Counted from the first letter of the stretch, positions 44,019 to 54,310 are shown. The stretch is 64,000 bases of DNA from Psychroflexus tropicus DSM 15496 (GCF_000378765.1 NZ_KB905343.1:913218-977217), one strand, 5' to 3'. The notes: generated by a model not told the origin, from the letters alone. Made by a program: numbers and translations.

Positions 44019-44053
44019 AAAAAAAGGCTATCTTATTACAGATAGCCTTTTTT
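44019..44053. terminator. Bidirectional terminator between hpf and the TPR gene
   Basis: AAAAAGGCTATC pairs with GATAGCCTTTTT across an eight-base loop, giving a 12-base-pair stem with T runs. It ends hpf (plus) and can also end the TPR gene (minus), which stops at 44070. Confidence 0.9.
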
Positions 44054-44069
44054 ATGCATGTTATTTAAA

Positions 44070-45338
44070 TTACTCTTGCATAGAGTTAATCTTCTTTTGA
44101 AGAGCATCTGCCTTATCAGACATTTCTAGTTGGTAATAAATATTGAGTTTGGTTTGAAGTGCTTGCATATTTTCTGGAGCCAATTCAGTAGCTTTTTCTA
44201 AATATGGAAGTGCCTCTTTATAGAATTGCTTCTTTTTCTCATTGAGTTCTTGATATTTTTTATTATCTGCTCTTGAGTTTCCTAAGCTATTCATTTTTTC
44301 AACTATAGCTCTTTCCTCACTAAGTGTTAGAGCTGCCAAATTGATGTAAGCATTTACCATTTCAGGATTTAATTCAATGGCTTTGTTATAATATTCTTTA
44401 GCAGCTTCTTTATCACCTAGTTGTTCTGATGATACTCCTAAATTATAAAATAAAGTAGGGTTTTCAGGATCTTTTTTTACAACTTCCCTCATCACTTCAT
44501 TATACTTATCTATTTTATCCATTTTATAGTATAAATCTGCTTCAGCCTGCATTATTCCGATATCATCTGGGTTTTCTTCTTTTGCCTTTTGAATAGCAAC
44601 CAAAGCTTTTTCTGGTTGATCCTGCTGTATATAAATTAGCGTAATATTTTTCGCAATTTCACCAGTAAGCCTAGGAGTGTTATTAATCTCAGGATTTTCG
44701 TAATCACCTGTTTTAATAGCAATATCTCTCATGCTTTCTGACTCGAAATTCTCTTTTTCACCAGATTCTTTATTGGTCGCAAGATATTGAGTTGTTCGAC
44801 CATCAAATCCTAATTCAATAAGTTTGTTGTAATGGTTTAAAGCTCTATCGTATAATTTACCGTTAACAGCAGCTGATGCTGCATAATAAAGCATCACAGT
44901 GTCATTTTTATTCAGTTTGTAAGATTCATAAAGTAACTTAGAAGCTGAATCGAAATTTCCTTTATTTTGATTATCAATAGCTGTTTGAACCATCGTTTGT
45001 CTTAGTTGAGATTGATAAGTAAGGGCATCCTCATTATCTTTTTCAATTGCTAAAACATCGCTTAAAGATTCTAGAGCCATGTCAACACTTGTAATCATTG
45101 TTTCTCCGCTTTGACTTTTAGCCATATTGCCATAAGCTTTAGCCTTGGCTAAATGATATCTTACCACCCACTTATCTTTTTCATCGACTAATTGTGGTTT
45201 TGCTTTTTCTAGTTCTGCAAGTGCTTCTTTATAATTTTCGTCATCGACAGCACTCTCTGCGCTTCGGATTTCTCCACGTTGGGAAAATCCTAAACTTGTT
45301 ACACCTATTAATGCAATTACTAAAATTGACTTTTTCAT
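44070..45338 (-). CDS. Secreted tetratricopeptide repeat protein
   Basis: 422 residues with a signal peptide (about 1-18, GFSQR) and several TPR helices through the protein, clearest at about 290-325 (PTLFYNLGVSSEQLGDKEAAKEYYNKAIELNP) and about 375-415. Periplasmic scaffold by its export signal. It lies 50 bases after gyrA on the same strand, probably read through from gyrA, as commonly seen in flavobacteria. Binding partner unknown. Confidence 0.87.
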   Translation of the reverse strand: MKKSILVIALIGVTSLGFSQRGEIRSAESAVDDENYKEALAELEKAKPQLVDEKDKWVVRYHLAKAKAYGNMAKSQSGETMITSVDMALESLSDVLAIEKDNEDALTYQSQLRQTMVQTAIDNQNKGNFDSASKLLYESYKLNKNDTVMLYYAASAAVNGKLYDRALNHYNKLIELGFDGRTTQYLATNKESGEKENFESESMRDIAIKTGDYENPEINNTPRLTGEIAKNITLIYIQQDQPEKALVAIQKAKEENPDDIGIMQAEADLYYKMDKIDKYNEVMREVVKKDPENPTLFYNLGVSSEQLGDKEAAKEYYNKAIELNPEMVNAYINLAALTLSEERAIVEKMNSLGNSRADNKKYQELNEKKKQFYKEALPYLEKATELAPENMQALQTKLNIYYQLEMSDKADALQKKINSMQE

Positions 45339-45388
45339 GTTTCTATTCTATTTATTAAATTTAATTGTTAATGTTATTCAGTTGCATT

Positions 45389-47896
45389 TTAATCGTTAAG
45401 TTCTGATAATTCACTACTATCTTGAACATCGTCTTCATCTTCATTCAATATTTTAGCCACGGCTGCTATTTCGTCCTCTCCTTTAAGCGAAATTAATCTC
45501 ACCCCTTGAGTAGACCTTCCCATAGTTCTGATATCGGAAACCGACATTCTGATAGCAACACCAGATTTTTTGATAATCATAAGGTCATCATCATCCTGAA
45601 CCGTTTTCATAGCTACAAGCTCTCCAGTTTTTTCAGAAATAGAAATGGTTTTTACACCTTTACCGCCTCTATTAGTAATCCTGTATACTGGTTCGCCGTC
45701 TACATCATCGATAAATGTTCTTTTTCCATATCCCTTTTCAGAAACGACTAAAACGGTCTCATCTTGAGGATTTTTTACACAAATCATGCCAATGACTTCA
45801 TCATTCTCAGATGCCAAAGTAACTCCTTTCACACCAGCGGCACCCCTACCCATTGGTCTAATGTGCTTTTCTTCAAATCTTAATGCTTTTCCACTTCTTA
45901 GTCCTAGCATTACTTGATTCTCTCCATCTGTCAAGACTGCAGATAGCAACTCGTCATCTTCTTTAATGGAAATCGCATTTATACCATTTACTCTAGGTCT
46001 TGAATACTGTTCTAAAACTGTCTTTTTAACCTGACCTTTTTTAGTGACCATCAACACATAATGATTATTGATATAATCCTCGTCAGATAAGTTCTCTACC
46101 AGTATGAAGGCATTGATTCTATCATCAGGATCCAGATTCATCAGGTTTTGAATCGCTCTACCCTTACTTGTTTTACTCCCTTCTGGAATTTCAAAAACTC
46201 TCATCCAGAAACATTTACCCTTTTGGGTGAAAAACAAAATGTATTGATGATTAGTTCCTGCAAAAATATACTCTAGGAAATCTTCATCTCTGGTGGTAGA
46301 GGCTTTCTGACCTACACCTCCTCTATTTTGAATTTTATATTCTTTTAGCGGAGTTCTTTTAATGTAACCAGCGTGTGAGATCGTTAAAACGACGCTTTCA
46401 TTTGGAATCATATCTTCCATGCTGAAGTCTCCACCAATCATGTTGATTTCAGATCGACGATCGTCTCCATATTTATCTTTGATCTCTATCAATTCGTCCT
46501 TTATAATTTCCATTCTTCGTGGTTCATTATTAAGGATATCCTTTAAATCTTCAATGGTTTTCATGAGATCATCGTACTCAGATCTTAATTTATCCTGCTC
46601 CAGACCAGTAAGCTGTCTCAAACGCATTTCTACGATAGCTTTCGCTTGAATCTCGGTAAGTTCAAATCGTTCAATTAATTTTTCCCGAGCCTCTTCTGCA
46701 TTTTGAGATCCTCTAATAAGCGTAATAACCTCGTCTATATGATCTGATGCAATGATCAAACCTTCTAAAATATGTGCTCTCTCTTCAGCTTTTCGCAATA
46801 AGTATTTTGTCCTTCTGATAACAACTTCATGCCTATGCTCTACAAAGTTGAAAATGATATCTTTAAGATTAAGCATTTGAGGTCTGCCTTTTACCAAGGC
46901 AATATTATTCACACTAAAGGTAGACTGAAGCGCAGTGTGCTTGTATAAGGTGTTTAAAACCACATTAGGTAAAGCATCTTTCTTTAGGATATAAACGATC
47001 CGCATCCCATTTCTATCCGATTCATCTCGAATTAAAGAAATACCTTCTATTTTTTTATCATTAACCAGGTCTGCGGTTTTCTTAATCATATCCGCTTTAT
47101 TGACCTGGTAAGGAATCTCCGTCACGACCATGCATTCTCTTCCTTTAATTTCTTCAATATCTGCTTTAGCACGCATGACAACTCGACCTCTACCTGTCAT
47201 AAAGGCATCTTTCACACCTTCGTAACCATATATAATACCACCAGTAGGAAAATCTGGAGCTTTGATGTAAGTCATCAATTCTTCGATTCCAATATCTCTG
47301 TTATCGATGTAAGCACAAACACCATTCACTACCTCTGTGAGATTATGAGGTGGCATATTAGTTGCCATACCAACGGCAATACCACTGGCTCCATTCACTA
47401 GCAGATTGGGGACTCTTGTAGGAAGTACAGTCGGTTCTTCTAAAGTATCATCAAAATTTAATTCAAAATCAACGGTTTCTTTTTCAATATCTGCGAGCAT
47501 TTCCTCGCTTATTTTTTGCATTCTGGCTTCAGTATACCTCATTGCAGCAGGGCTATCGCCATCTACAGATCCAAAGTTACCTTGCCCATCAACAAGTTGG
47601 TAACGCATACTCCATTCCTGAGCCATTCTGACCATAGCATCGTATACTGAGGTGTCTCCGTGAGGATGGTACTTACCCAAAACTTCCCCTACAATTCTAG
47701 CAGATTTTTTATGGGCTTTATTTGAAAAGATTCCAAGCTCCTGTAATCCGAAAAGAACTCTTCTATGGACCGGTTTTAAACCATCTCTTACGTCTGGTAG
47801 TGCTCTGGAAACGATAACTGACATCGAATAATCGATGTAAGCAGTTCTCATTTCGTCCTCAATATTAATCGGTATTAGCTGTTCACCGTCTGCCAT
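45389..47896 (-). CDS. gyrA: DNA gyrase subunit A
   Basis: Breaks and rejoins DNA in type II supercoiling. 835 residues: N-terminal breakage-reunion domain with [23 protein letters not shown], quinolone region [20 protein letters not shown] (Ser-type positions occupied by Asp-Thr-Ser) and catalytic Tyr in [10 protein letters not shown] (about 121). The C-terminal domain (from about 500) has six beta-pinwheel blades, including the GyrA box [10 protein letters not shown] near 532-541. The acidic C-terminus ([17 protein letters not shown]) is normal for this family. Confidence 0.97.
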   Translation of the reverse strand: MADGEQLIPINIEDEMRTAYIDYSMSVIVSRALPDVRDGLKPVHRRVLFGLQELGIFSNKAHKKSARIVGEVLGKYHPHGDTSVYDAMVRMAQEWSMRYQLVDGQGNFGSVDGDSPAAMRYTEARMQKISEEMLADIEKETVDFELNFDDTLEEPTVLPTRVPNLLVNGASGIAVGMATNMPPHNLTEVVNGVCAYIDNRDIGIEELMTYIKAPDFPTGGIIYGYEGVKDAFMTGRGRVVMRAKADIEEIKGRECMVVTEIPYQVNKADMIKKTADLVNDKKIEGISLIRDESDRNGMRIVYILKKDALPNVVLNTLYKHTALQSTFSVNNIALVKGRPQMLNLKDIIFNFVEHRHEVVIRRTKYLLRKAEERAHILEGLIIASDHIDEVITLIRGSQNAEEAREKLIERFELTEIQAKAIVEMRLRQLTGLEQDKLRSEYDDLMKTIEDLKDILNNEPRRMEIIKDELIEIKDKYGDDRRSEINMIGGDFSMEDMIPNESVVLTISHAGYIKRTPLKEYKIQNRGGVGQKASTTRDEDFLEYIFAGTNHQYILFFTQKGKCFWMRVFEIPEGSKTSKGRAIQNLMNLDPDDRINAFILVENLSDEDYINNHYVLMVTKKGQVKKTVLEQYSRPRVNGINAISIKEDDELLSAVLTDGENQVMLGLRSGKALRFEEKHIRPMGRGAAGVKGVTLASENDEVIGMICVKNPQDETVLVVSEKGYGKRTFIDDVDGEPVYRITNRGGKGVKTISISEKTGELVAMKTVQDDDDLMIIKKSGVAIRMSVSDIRTMGRSTQGVRLISLKGEDEIAAVAKILNEDEDDVQDSSELSELND

Positions 47897-47960
47897 GTAT
47901 TTCAGTTTAAGTTAATATGTTAGTCTAAAACTCAAAAAGCAACTTTAAATTGTTGCCAAG

Positions 47961-47968
47961 CAAATATA
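47961..47968 (-). promoter_or_regulatory. -7 box (TATATTTG) upstream of gyrA
   Basis: The complement of 47961-47968 is TATATTTG, about 65 bases before the gyrA start. The best TTTG is too close (10-base spacing), so only the -7 part is convincing. Confidence 0.45.
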
Positions 47969-48079
47969 CAAAACCTATCAAATCCTTAAAGTCCCATATA
48001 GCTTTTATACCACTTTTTTTAGAAACTATATTTAATAAGATTTTCACTATTGAAATGGCATATATCAACAATAAGGTAT

Positions 48080-48087
48080 TATTTTTG
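48080..48087 (+). promoter_or_regulatory. -7 box (TATTTTTG) upstream of clpC
   Basis: TATTTTTG lies 26 bases before the clpC start codon, a good distance for a promoter. No TTTG at -33, and no CtsR-type or HrcA/CIRCE repeat was seen. Confidence 0.5.
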
Positions 48088-48113
48088 AGTAATGTCTAAT
48101 AAATTTAAAGACT

Positions 48114-50663
48114 ATGGATGATAATTTCTCACCAAAAGTAAAAGAAGTAATCGCATTTAGTAAAGAGGAGGCTTTAAGGCTAGGTCATGATTTTATAGGA
48201 ACTGAACATTTAATGTTAGGTTTACTTAGAGATGGAACTGGAAAGGCTATTAATATCCTCGATGCGATGAATATTGATTTGGAACTGCTGAGAAGAAAAG
48301 TTGAAATCTTAAATCCTTCTGATCATACTAATGCAGATATTTCTCAAGAAAAAAAGAATCTTCATTTGACTAGACAAGCTGAACGTGCTTTAAAAACGAC
48401 TTTTTTGGAAGCTAAATTATTTCAAAGTTCTTCTATAAATACTGCACATTTACTCTTATGCATTTTGAGAAACGAAAACGATCCTACCACCAAATTACTT
48501 AATAAGTTGAAGGTAGATTATGATAATGTGAAAGAAGAGTTTAAAGCTATGATTACTCAAGATGGAGATTATTTAGATACTCCTACAGACGCCTTTTCTG
48601 ACGATGCTGCATCTTCTGGAGATTCTGGAAGAGAATCTCTCGGTGGTTCTGGAAGTCAAAAAGGCAAGTCTTCTAAAAAATCTAAAACTCCTGTTTTAGA
48701 TAATTTTGGGCGAGATCTCACCGAAATGGCACAGGAAGGAAAATTAGATCCTGTTGTAGGTCGTGGAAAAGAAATCGAAAGAGTTTCTCAAATTCTTAGT
48801 CGTAGAAAGAAAAATAATCCTTTACTCATCGGTGAGCCTGGTGTTGGTAAAAGTGCAATTGCCGAAGGGCTGGCCCTTAGAATTGTACAGAGAAAGGTTT
48901 CCAGAATTCTTTATGATAAAAGATTAGTAACCTTAGATCTAGCGAGTTTAGTGGCTGGAACCAAATATCGAGGACAGTTTGAAGAGCGCATGAAAGCAGT
49001 GATGAATGAACTCGAAAAGAATGATGATATTATTCTCTTTATCGATGAAATACATACTATAGTAGGAGCTGGTGGAGCTACTGGCAGTCTTGATGCTAGT
49101 AATATGTTTAAACCCGCTCTTGCTAGGGGAGAAATACAATGTATTGGCGCAACAACTTTGGATGAGTACAGACAGCATATCGAGAAGGATGGCGCACTAG
49201 AAAGGAGATTTCAAAAAATTATTGTTGAGCCTACTTCGATAGATGAGACTGTAGAAATCCTTAATAATATAAAAGACAAATATGAAGATCATCACAACGT
49301 GATGTATACAGAAGAAGCTATTAAATCTTGTGTCTCGCTAACCAACAGATACATGACAGATAGATTTCTTCCGGATAAAGCTATTGATGCCTTAGATGAG
49401 GCTGGTAGTAGAGTTCACATTACAAATATTCACGTACCTAAGCGTGTACTAGAGCTTGAAAAAGAATTGGAGGCTATTCGTGAAGAAAAAAATTCTGTGG
49501 TTAAAAAACAGAAATATGAGGAAGCTGCCAAGCTGAGAGATGATGAGAAGAGAATTGAAAATGACTTGCAGCAAGCTCAAGATGAATGGGAGAAAGAATC
49601 CAAAGAAAATAAAGAAACTGTTACAGAAGATCATATAGCCGACGTAGTGTCTATGATGACAGGAATTCCTGTAAAAAGGATTGCAAAAACTGAAGGTAAT
49701 AAGCTTGCAGAACTTCCTGATACTATCAAAAATAAAGTCATTGGACAAGGTGATGCTGTTGCCAAAATTGTAAAAGCCATACAGAGAAATAGAGCTGGAC
49801 TTAAAGACCCTAATAGGCCGATTGGTTCTTTTATTTTTCTTGGACAAACTGGTGTTGGTAAAACACAGTTAGCTAAAGTATTAGCTAGAGAACTCTTTGA
49901 TAACGACGATGCACTCATTCGTTTAGACATGAGTGAGTATATGGAAAAATTTGCAGTTTCACGACTAATAGGTGCACCTCCAGGATACGTAGGATATGAA
50001 GAAGGTGGACAGCTTACTGAAAAAGTGAGACGCAAGCCATATGCGGTAATATTATTAGATGAGGTTGAAAAAGCTCATCCAGACGTGTTTAATATGCTTC
50101 TTCAAGTGCTTGATGATGGTCATTTAACTGATAGCTTAGGTCGAAAAGTCGATTTTAGAAATACTATCATTATCATGACCTCCAATATTGGAGCCAGAAA
50201 GCTTAAAGACTTTGGTACTGGTGTTGGTTTTGGAACACAATCCCAAAAACAACAGGAAGATGAAAACACCAAGAAAGTTATTGAAGGAGCTTTAAAAAAG
50301 GCTTTTGCGCCAGAATTTTTAAATCGTGTAGATGATGTCGTTATTTTTAATGCTTTGGAAAAAGAAGACATCAAGAAAATTATCAATATTGAGCTAGAGA
50401 AATTATTTGCTAGAATAAAAGATGTAGGATACAATTTTACCTTAAGTGATTCAGCAAAAGATTTTATAGCAGAAAAAGGATTTGATAAGCAATACGGAGC
50501 AAGACCTCTCAACAGAGCTATTCAGAAATATATAGAAGATGCTCTCGCTGAAAAAATAATCAATTCTACTGTGGTCGAAGGGGATACTTTATATATGGAC
50601 TTCGATAAAGAAAAAGATGAACTTGTAATTGAAGTTCAAAAAACAGTAGATAAAGAATCATAA
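48114..50663 (+). CDS. clpC: ATP-dependent Clp protease ATPase subunit ClpC
   Basis: 849 residues of AAA+ unfoldase. Clp_N repeats at about 1-145, a Gly/Ser/Lys-rich hinge (about 155-190), AAA1 with Walker A GEPGVGKSA and Walker B ILFIDEIHTI, a middle coiled coil with UVR-like KKQKYEEAAKLRDDEKR (about 460-480), AAA2 with GQTGVGKT and LLDEVEKAHPDVFN, and a C-terminal D2-small domain. The short middle domain distinguishes ClpC from ClpB. ClpP partner genes are not in the window. Confidence 0.95.
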   Translation: MDDNFSPKVKEVIAFSKEEALRLGHDFIGTEHLMLGLLRDGTGKAINILDAMNIDLELLRRKVEILNPSDHTNADISQEKKNLHLTRQAERALKTTFLEAKLFQSSSINTAHLLLCILRNENDPTTKLLNKLKVDYDNVKEEFKAMITQDGDYLDTPTDAFSDDAASSGDSGRESLGGSGSQKGKSSKKSKTPVLDNFGRDLTEMAQEGKLDPVVGRGKEIERVSQILSRRKKNNPLLIGEPGVGKSAIAEGLALRIVQRKVSRILYDKRLVTLDLASLVAGTKYRGQFEERMKAVMNELEKNDDIILFIDEIHTIVGAGGATGSLDASNMFKPALARGEIQCIGATTLDEYRQHIEKDGALERRFQKIIVEPTSIDETVEILNNIKDKYEDHHNVMYTEEAIKSCVSLTNRYMTDRFLPDKAIDALDEAGSRVHITNIHVPKRVLELEKELEAIREEKNSVVKKQKYEEAAKLRDDEKRIENDLQQAQDEWEKESKENKETVTEDHIADVVSMMTGIPVKRIAKTEGNKLAELPDTIKNKVIGQGDAVAKIVKAIQRNRAGLKDPNRPIGSFIFLGQTGVGKTQLAKVLARELFDNDDALIRLDMSEYMEKFAVSRLIGAPPGYVGYEEGGQLTEKVRRKPYAVILLDEVEKAHPDVFNMLLQVLDDGHLTDSLGRKVDFRNTIIIMTSNIGARKLKDFGTGVGFGTQSQKQQEDENTKKVIEGALKKAFAPEFLNRVDDVVIFNALEKEDIKKIINIELEKLFARIKDVGYNFTLSDSAKDFIAEKGFDKQYGARPLNRAIQKYIEDALAEKIINSTVVEGDTLYMDFDKEKDELVIEVQKTVDKES

Positions 50664-50665
50664 TT

Positions 50666-50695
50666 GAAAAAAACTCCTTACTAGGAGTTTTTTTT
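50666..50695 (+). terminator. Intrinsic terminator after clpC
   Basis: AAAAAAACTCCT pairs with AGGAGTTTTTTT around a TACT loop, beginning 3 bases after the clpC stop codon and followed by T runs. Confidence 0.9.
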
Positions 50696-50718
50696 GTTTT
50701 AACTTAAGTATTGGACCT

Positions 50719-50865
50719 ATGAAAATTACAAAGCTTACCTGGTTATATGTTATAGCTGCTCTTGTAACTTTGTATGGAATTATAACAAGGCAATTCATAT
50801 TTTTACTTCTTACTTTCCCGTTAGGCATTTTCTATTATAATAAAAATAACAATAAGGAAAGCTAA
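50719..50865 (+). CDS. Small membrane peptide, 48 residues
   Basis: From ATG 50719 the frame reads MKITKLTWLYVIAALVTLYG, then a short polar turn, FIFLLLTFPLGIFYY and the polar tail NKNNNKES to the stop at 50865. Two hydrophobic helices and a basic start suggest an inner membrane peptide. It sits between the clpC terminator and the dps-linked genes. No named family is recognised. Confidence 0.55.
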   Translation: MKITKLTWLYVIAALVTLYGIITRQFIFLLLTFPLGIFYYNKNNNKES

Positions 50866-50947
50866 TAGTTAAAAATAGGCTAAACCAGGATCTAGGTTTG
50901 ATTTCATTGAAATAAGGTCATACATTTAACAAAAAATATTAAGATTA

Positions 50948-51247
50948 ATGAAACAGAAAGATACTTTATCACAAACCATGAATATGTTAAGAGATCATGG
51001 CTATACAGAAGATTTAAATCTGCTTGATGAACATTTAGAAAATAAAGCCAAAAATAAAAAATACCCTGTTGAAGACTTTGAAGTAGACGAATATTTCAGA
51101 TTTGAAGGGATGGCAAATCCAGCTGATAATTCCATTTTATATGCTATTTCAACATCAGATGGTCATAAGGGTATGCTGGTTGATGGTTATGGTAAATCTG
51201 GAGGTCAGGTTTCTGATAAGATGCTCGATAAACTCAAATTGAATTAA
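50948..51247 (+). CDS. Conserved small Bacteroidetes protein (often misnamed PRPP synthetase)
   Basis: 99 residues, soluble, with the stable core LRDHGYTEDLNLLDEHLENK, YPVEDFEVDEYFRFEG, NSILYAISTSDGHKGMLVDGYG. Close relatives are sometimes labelled phosphoribosylpyrophosphate synthetase, but no PRPP-binding motif is present and the size is far too small, so I reject that name. It is one base upstream of the first dps gene, suggesting a stress role. The molecular function is unknown. Confidence 0.82.
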   Translation: MKQKDTLSQTMNMLRDHGYTEDLNLLDEHLENKAKNKKYPVEDFEVDEYFRFEGMANPADNSILYAISTSDGHKGMLVDGYGKSGGQVSDKMLDKLKLN

Positions 51248-51248
51248 A

Positions 51249-51737
51249 ATGAATTATTTAAATCTCGATAAAACCAAATCTAAGGCTACAGTCAAAGAAT
51301 TAAATATTCTCTTGGCAGACTATCATCTTTATTATCAAAAATTAAGAAATTATCACTGGAATATAGTTGGTCATAATTTTTTTGATTTACACGAACAATT
51401 TGAAGTCATGTATGACGATGCCAAATTGAAAGTAGATGAAATTGCTGAGCGAATTTTAACTCTAAGATTTCAGCCAGAAAGTAATTTATCTAACTATTTA
51501 AAGCTTTCTAATATTAAAGAATCAACATCAAATAAAAATGATGTAGACATGGTGAGTGATTTATTAAATGACCACGGCATTATAATATCTCAAATGCGTA
51601 AGGTTATTGAAGTCGCAGATCAAAATAGTGATGAGGGTACGATTGATTTAATTGGTGCCTACATTAGAGAACTTGAGAAAACAAGTTGGATGCTGGATGC
51701 ATGGTATATGCAAACTGCAGACAAAAGAAACGCTTAA
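51249..51737 (+). CDS. dps: Dps family ferroxidase, first copy
   Basis: 162 residues of ferritin-like Dps, which oxidises and stores iron and protects DNA. Ferroxidase residues at the subunit interface are present as NYHWNIVGHNFFDLHEQFE (His and acidic residues, about 37-55) and DEIAERIL (about 66-73). It lacks a Lys-rich N-terminal DNA tail (MNYLNLDKTKSKATV). It follows the 99-residue gene directly and is the first of two tandem copies. Confidence 0.94.
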   Translation: MNYLNLDKTKSKATVKELNILLADYHLYYQKLRNYHWNIVGHNFFDLHEQFEVMYDDAKLKVDEIAERILTLRFQPESNLSNYLKLSNIKESTSNKNDVDMVSDLLNDHGIIISQMRKVIEVADQNSDEGTIDLIGAYIRELEKTSWMLDAWYMQTADKRNA

Positions 51738-51768
51738 ACTAAAGTCTAATTTAAAAATTTATTATTTT

Positions 51769-52257
51769 ATGAATTATCTAAATTTAGATAAATCCAAAAC
51801 AACAAATACTGTAAAAGAATTAAATATCTTATTAGCTGATTATCACTTATATTACCAAAAGTTAAGAAATTTTCATTGGAATATAATTGGTCACAATTTC
51901 TTCGACCTTCATGAGCAGTTTGAAGAGATGTATGATGATGCCAAAGTAAAAATTGATGAAATTGCTGAACGTATATTAACTTTAAGATTTCAGCCAGAGA
52001 GCAATTATACAGATTATTTAAAAATGTCAAACCTATCTGAAGCCTCTTCAGAAATTGAAGATTTTCAAATGGTGGCCGCTCTGTTAGATGATCATGGTAC
52101 AATTATTTCTCAAATGAGAAAAGTTGTAGATGTAGCCGACAAAGATGGTGATGAAGGTACAATAGATCTTATTGGAGCCTACATCAGAGAGCTTGAAAAA
52201 ACAAGTTGGATGCTTGATGCCTGGATTATGAAAAAAGAAGAAAAGCAACATTCATAA
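51769..52257 (+). CDS. dps: Dps family ferroxidase, second copy
   Basis: 162 residues from ATG 51769 (MNYLNLDKSKTTNTV); an upstream frame from 51652 only extends into the end of the first copy. The ferroxidase segments (NFHWNIIGHNFFDLHEQFE, DEIAERIL) are kept and the two copies are very similar over the entire length, mainly differing in residues 80-105. This is a tandem duplication. The mscS-type gene follows after 7 bases, so dps-dps-mscS is likely one transcript. Confidence 0.93.
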   Translation: MNYLNLDKSKTTNTVKELNILLADYHLYYQKLRNFHWNIIGHNFFDLHEQFEEMYDDAKVKIDEIAERILTLRFQPESNYTDYLKMSNLSEASSEIEDFQMVAALLDDHGTIISQMRKVVDVADKDGDEGTIDLIGAYIRELEKTSWMLDAWIMKKEEKQHS

Positions 52258-52264
52258 TTAAATT

Positions 52265-53176
52265 ATGCAGGAATCGGAAATTGTTCAAAAGACTGAAAAG
52301 TCTTGGAATGAATTAACTAAAAAAGTACTAGATTGGGTAGATTCAATTGTATTGAATCTACCTAATTTTGTTTTAGCAGTAGTCGTTCTTATTTTGTTTA
52401 TAATCTTTGCCAAATATGCTAGCAAACTTGTAGATAGAATATTTAGAAAAAGTAGTGCTCAGGATTCTATACGTACGGTTTCTGTCAAGGTGTTTAAGGT
52501 CTTAATCATAGCACTAGGGTTGTTTTTATCTCTAGGTATACTTAACTTAAATACGGTTTTAACCTCAATATTGGGAGCTGCAGGTGTTGTAGGTTTAGCG
52601 GTTGGTTTTGCGCTTCAGGGTACACTTCATAATACGTTCGCTGGGGTAATCATTAGCTTTATTCCAAAATTACAAATCGGTGATTGGATAGAAACCAATG
52701 ATTATAGCGGTTTTGTTGTTGATATTAATCTTAGAAGCGTCATTATTCAAACAGTGGACTACAATCTTGTGGTTATACCTAATTCTAAAATTGTAGACTC
52801 TCCCTTCAAAAATTTTAGTCGAACATCTCGAGGAAGGATTATTTTATCTTGCGGTGTCGGCTATGAAAGCGATTTGCAAAAAGTACAGGAAATTACAGAG
52901 AATGCCATTAAGGAAATATTTGAACAGCAACCAGGTGAGAGTATTGAATTTTTCTATACCGAATTCGGAGATAGCTCCATTAATTATCAATTGAGATTCT
53001 GGACCAGTGTTGCCAATCAAGGAGACGTTTATAAAGCTCAGCATAAAGCCATACTAGCTATTAAAGCTGCTTATAACGAAAATGATATCAATATTCCATT
53101 CCCTATCCGAACTTTGGATTTTGGTAAGAACAAATTTAGGTCTGAAACTCTGGAGGTCAGAAATCTTAAGGATTAG
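52265..53176 (+). CDS. MscS-type mechanosensitive channel
   Basis: 303 residues with three N-terminal membrane segments (about 30-52, 75-95, 100-130), the pore helix rich in Gly/Ala (LGAAGVVGLAVGFALQGTLHN) and a cytoplasmic cage with GDWIETNDYSGFVVDINLRSVIIQTVDYNLVVIPNSK. It opens under membrane tension to release solutes. Its 3' end overlaps the convergent bshA by 4 bases. Gene order after dps suggests an osmotic and oxidative stress set. Confidence 0.93.
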   Translation: MQESEIVQKTEKSWNELTKKVLDWVDSIVLNLPNFVLAVVVLILFIIFAKYASKLVDRIFRKSSAQDSIRTVSVKVFKVLIIALGLFLSLGILNLNTVLTSILGAAGVVGLAVGFALQGTLHNTFAGVIISFIPKLQIGDWIETNDYSGFVVDINLRSVIIQTVDYNLVVIPNSKIVDSPFKNFSRTSRGRIILSCGVGYESDLQKVQEITENAIKEIFEQQPGESIEFFYTEFGDSSINYQLRFWTSVANQGDVYKAQHKAILAIKAAYNENDINIPFPIRTLDFGKNKFRSETLEVRNLKD

Positions 53177-54291
53177 ATCATTTTTTGATATAGCTTTTCA
53201 TATTGACAAACGACGTGATCGACGTCAAATGTTTCTGCTATTTTTCTGGCTCCCTCTTTAAATTTATTAAGTGTGCGATCGTCTGAAAGAATTTTAATTC
53301 CATTTTTGGCCATAGATTCCACATCTCCAACATCACTGAGGTAACCAGAAACACCGTCAATGTTTACTTCCGGTAAACCTCCTGCGTTGGAAGAAATCAC
53401 TGGAACTCGATGAGCCATAGCTTCAAGGGCTGCTAATCCAAAGCTTTCTTTTGCTGAAGGAAGCAAAAATAAATCTGAATAACACAGAATTCGCTCCACT
53501 TCATTGCTTTTACCTAAGAAAAGTACTTTATCCTTAATCCCCAGCTTTTTAGCAAAATTACTTGCTTTTTCCCTATCTGGTCCGTCCCCTACAATGATTA
53601 ATCTAGATTTTATTTCAGTCTGTATTCTGTAAAATACATCAATCACATCTTCTAATCGTTTAACCTCTCTTAGATTACTAACGTGAGTAATGACTCGTTC
53701 ATCTTCATCTGCAACCATATGTCGCTTGCAGTCTTCGAAAGACTCATTGAGGTTTGAAATGTCTATAAAATTGGGAACTACTTCAATTTGCTTTTTGATA
53801 TCAAATATTTTAAGAGTGTCCAGTTTTAAGCTTTGTGACACAGAAGTGACAATATCGCTATTATTAATACTGAAATTGACAGCAGGCTTATAAAAAGAAT
53901 GGCTGCCCACCAAAGTTATGTCGGTACCATGAAGCGTAGTCATCATTGGTAAGTGAATGCCTTCCTCCTTCAGCATCTGCTGAGCCATGTATCCTGCATA
54001 AGCGTGGGGAATAGCATAATGTACATGCAGTAGGTCAATTTTATGTTTTTGAACCACTCTAACCAGTTTACTCGAAAGCGCAAGTTCGTAAGGTTGATAA
54101 TGAAATAAAGGATATTCCGGCACTAAGACTTCATGATAATGAATAGATTGACTAAGATACTCTAGACGAACTGGTTGTTTGTATGTTACAAAATGTATCT
54201 CGTGCCCTCTTTTAGATAAAGCTATACCTAATTCTGTGGCTACTACTCCACTCCCTCCAAAAGTTGGATAACATACTATGGCTATTTTCAT
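53173..54291 (-). CDS. bshA: N-acetyl-alpha-D-glucosaminyl L-malate synthase (bacillithiol)
   Basis: Glycosyltransferase family 4 enzyme that joins GlcNAc to L-malate, the first step of bacillithiol synthesis. 372 residues: GGSGVVATELGIALSKRGHEIHFVT (about 12-36), DLLHVHYAIPHAY, TTLHGTDITLVGSH (about 118-131), HVSNLREVKRL and the sugar-nucleotide EX7E site in KESFGLAALEAMAHRVPVISS (about 277-297). The motif combination LHVHYAIPHA is specific to BshA over generic glycosyltransferases. It lies at the end of the minus-strand run, 66 bases after the GH3 fusion. Confidence 0.94.
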   Translation of the reverse strand: MKIAIVCYPTFGGSGVVATELGIALSKRGHEIHFVTYKQPVRLEYLSQSIHYHEVLVPEYPLFHYQPYELALSSKLVRVVQKHKIDLLHVHYAIPHAYAGYMAQQMLKEEGIHLPMMTTLHGTDITLVGSHSFYKPAVNFSINNSDIVTSVSQSLKLDTLKIFDIKKQIEVVPNFIDISNLNESFEDCKRHMVADEDERVITHVSNLREVKRLEDVIDVFYRIQTEIKSRLIIVGDGPDREKASNFAKKLGIKDKVLFLGKSNEVERILCYSDLFLLPSAKESFGLAALEAMAHRVPVISSNAGGLPEVNIDGVSGYLSDVGDVESMAKNGIKILSDDRTLNKFKEGARKIAETFDVDHVVCQYEKLYQKMI

Positions 54292-54310
54292 CGATCTTTT
54301 AATTGATTTT

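Noticed and set aside
49449-50035. Antisense open frames of over 130 codons inside clpC
   Set aside because: They mirror the codon pattern of clpC; the predicted proteins have no ordered motifs.
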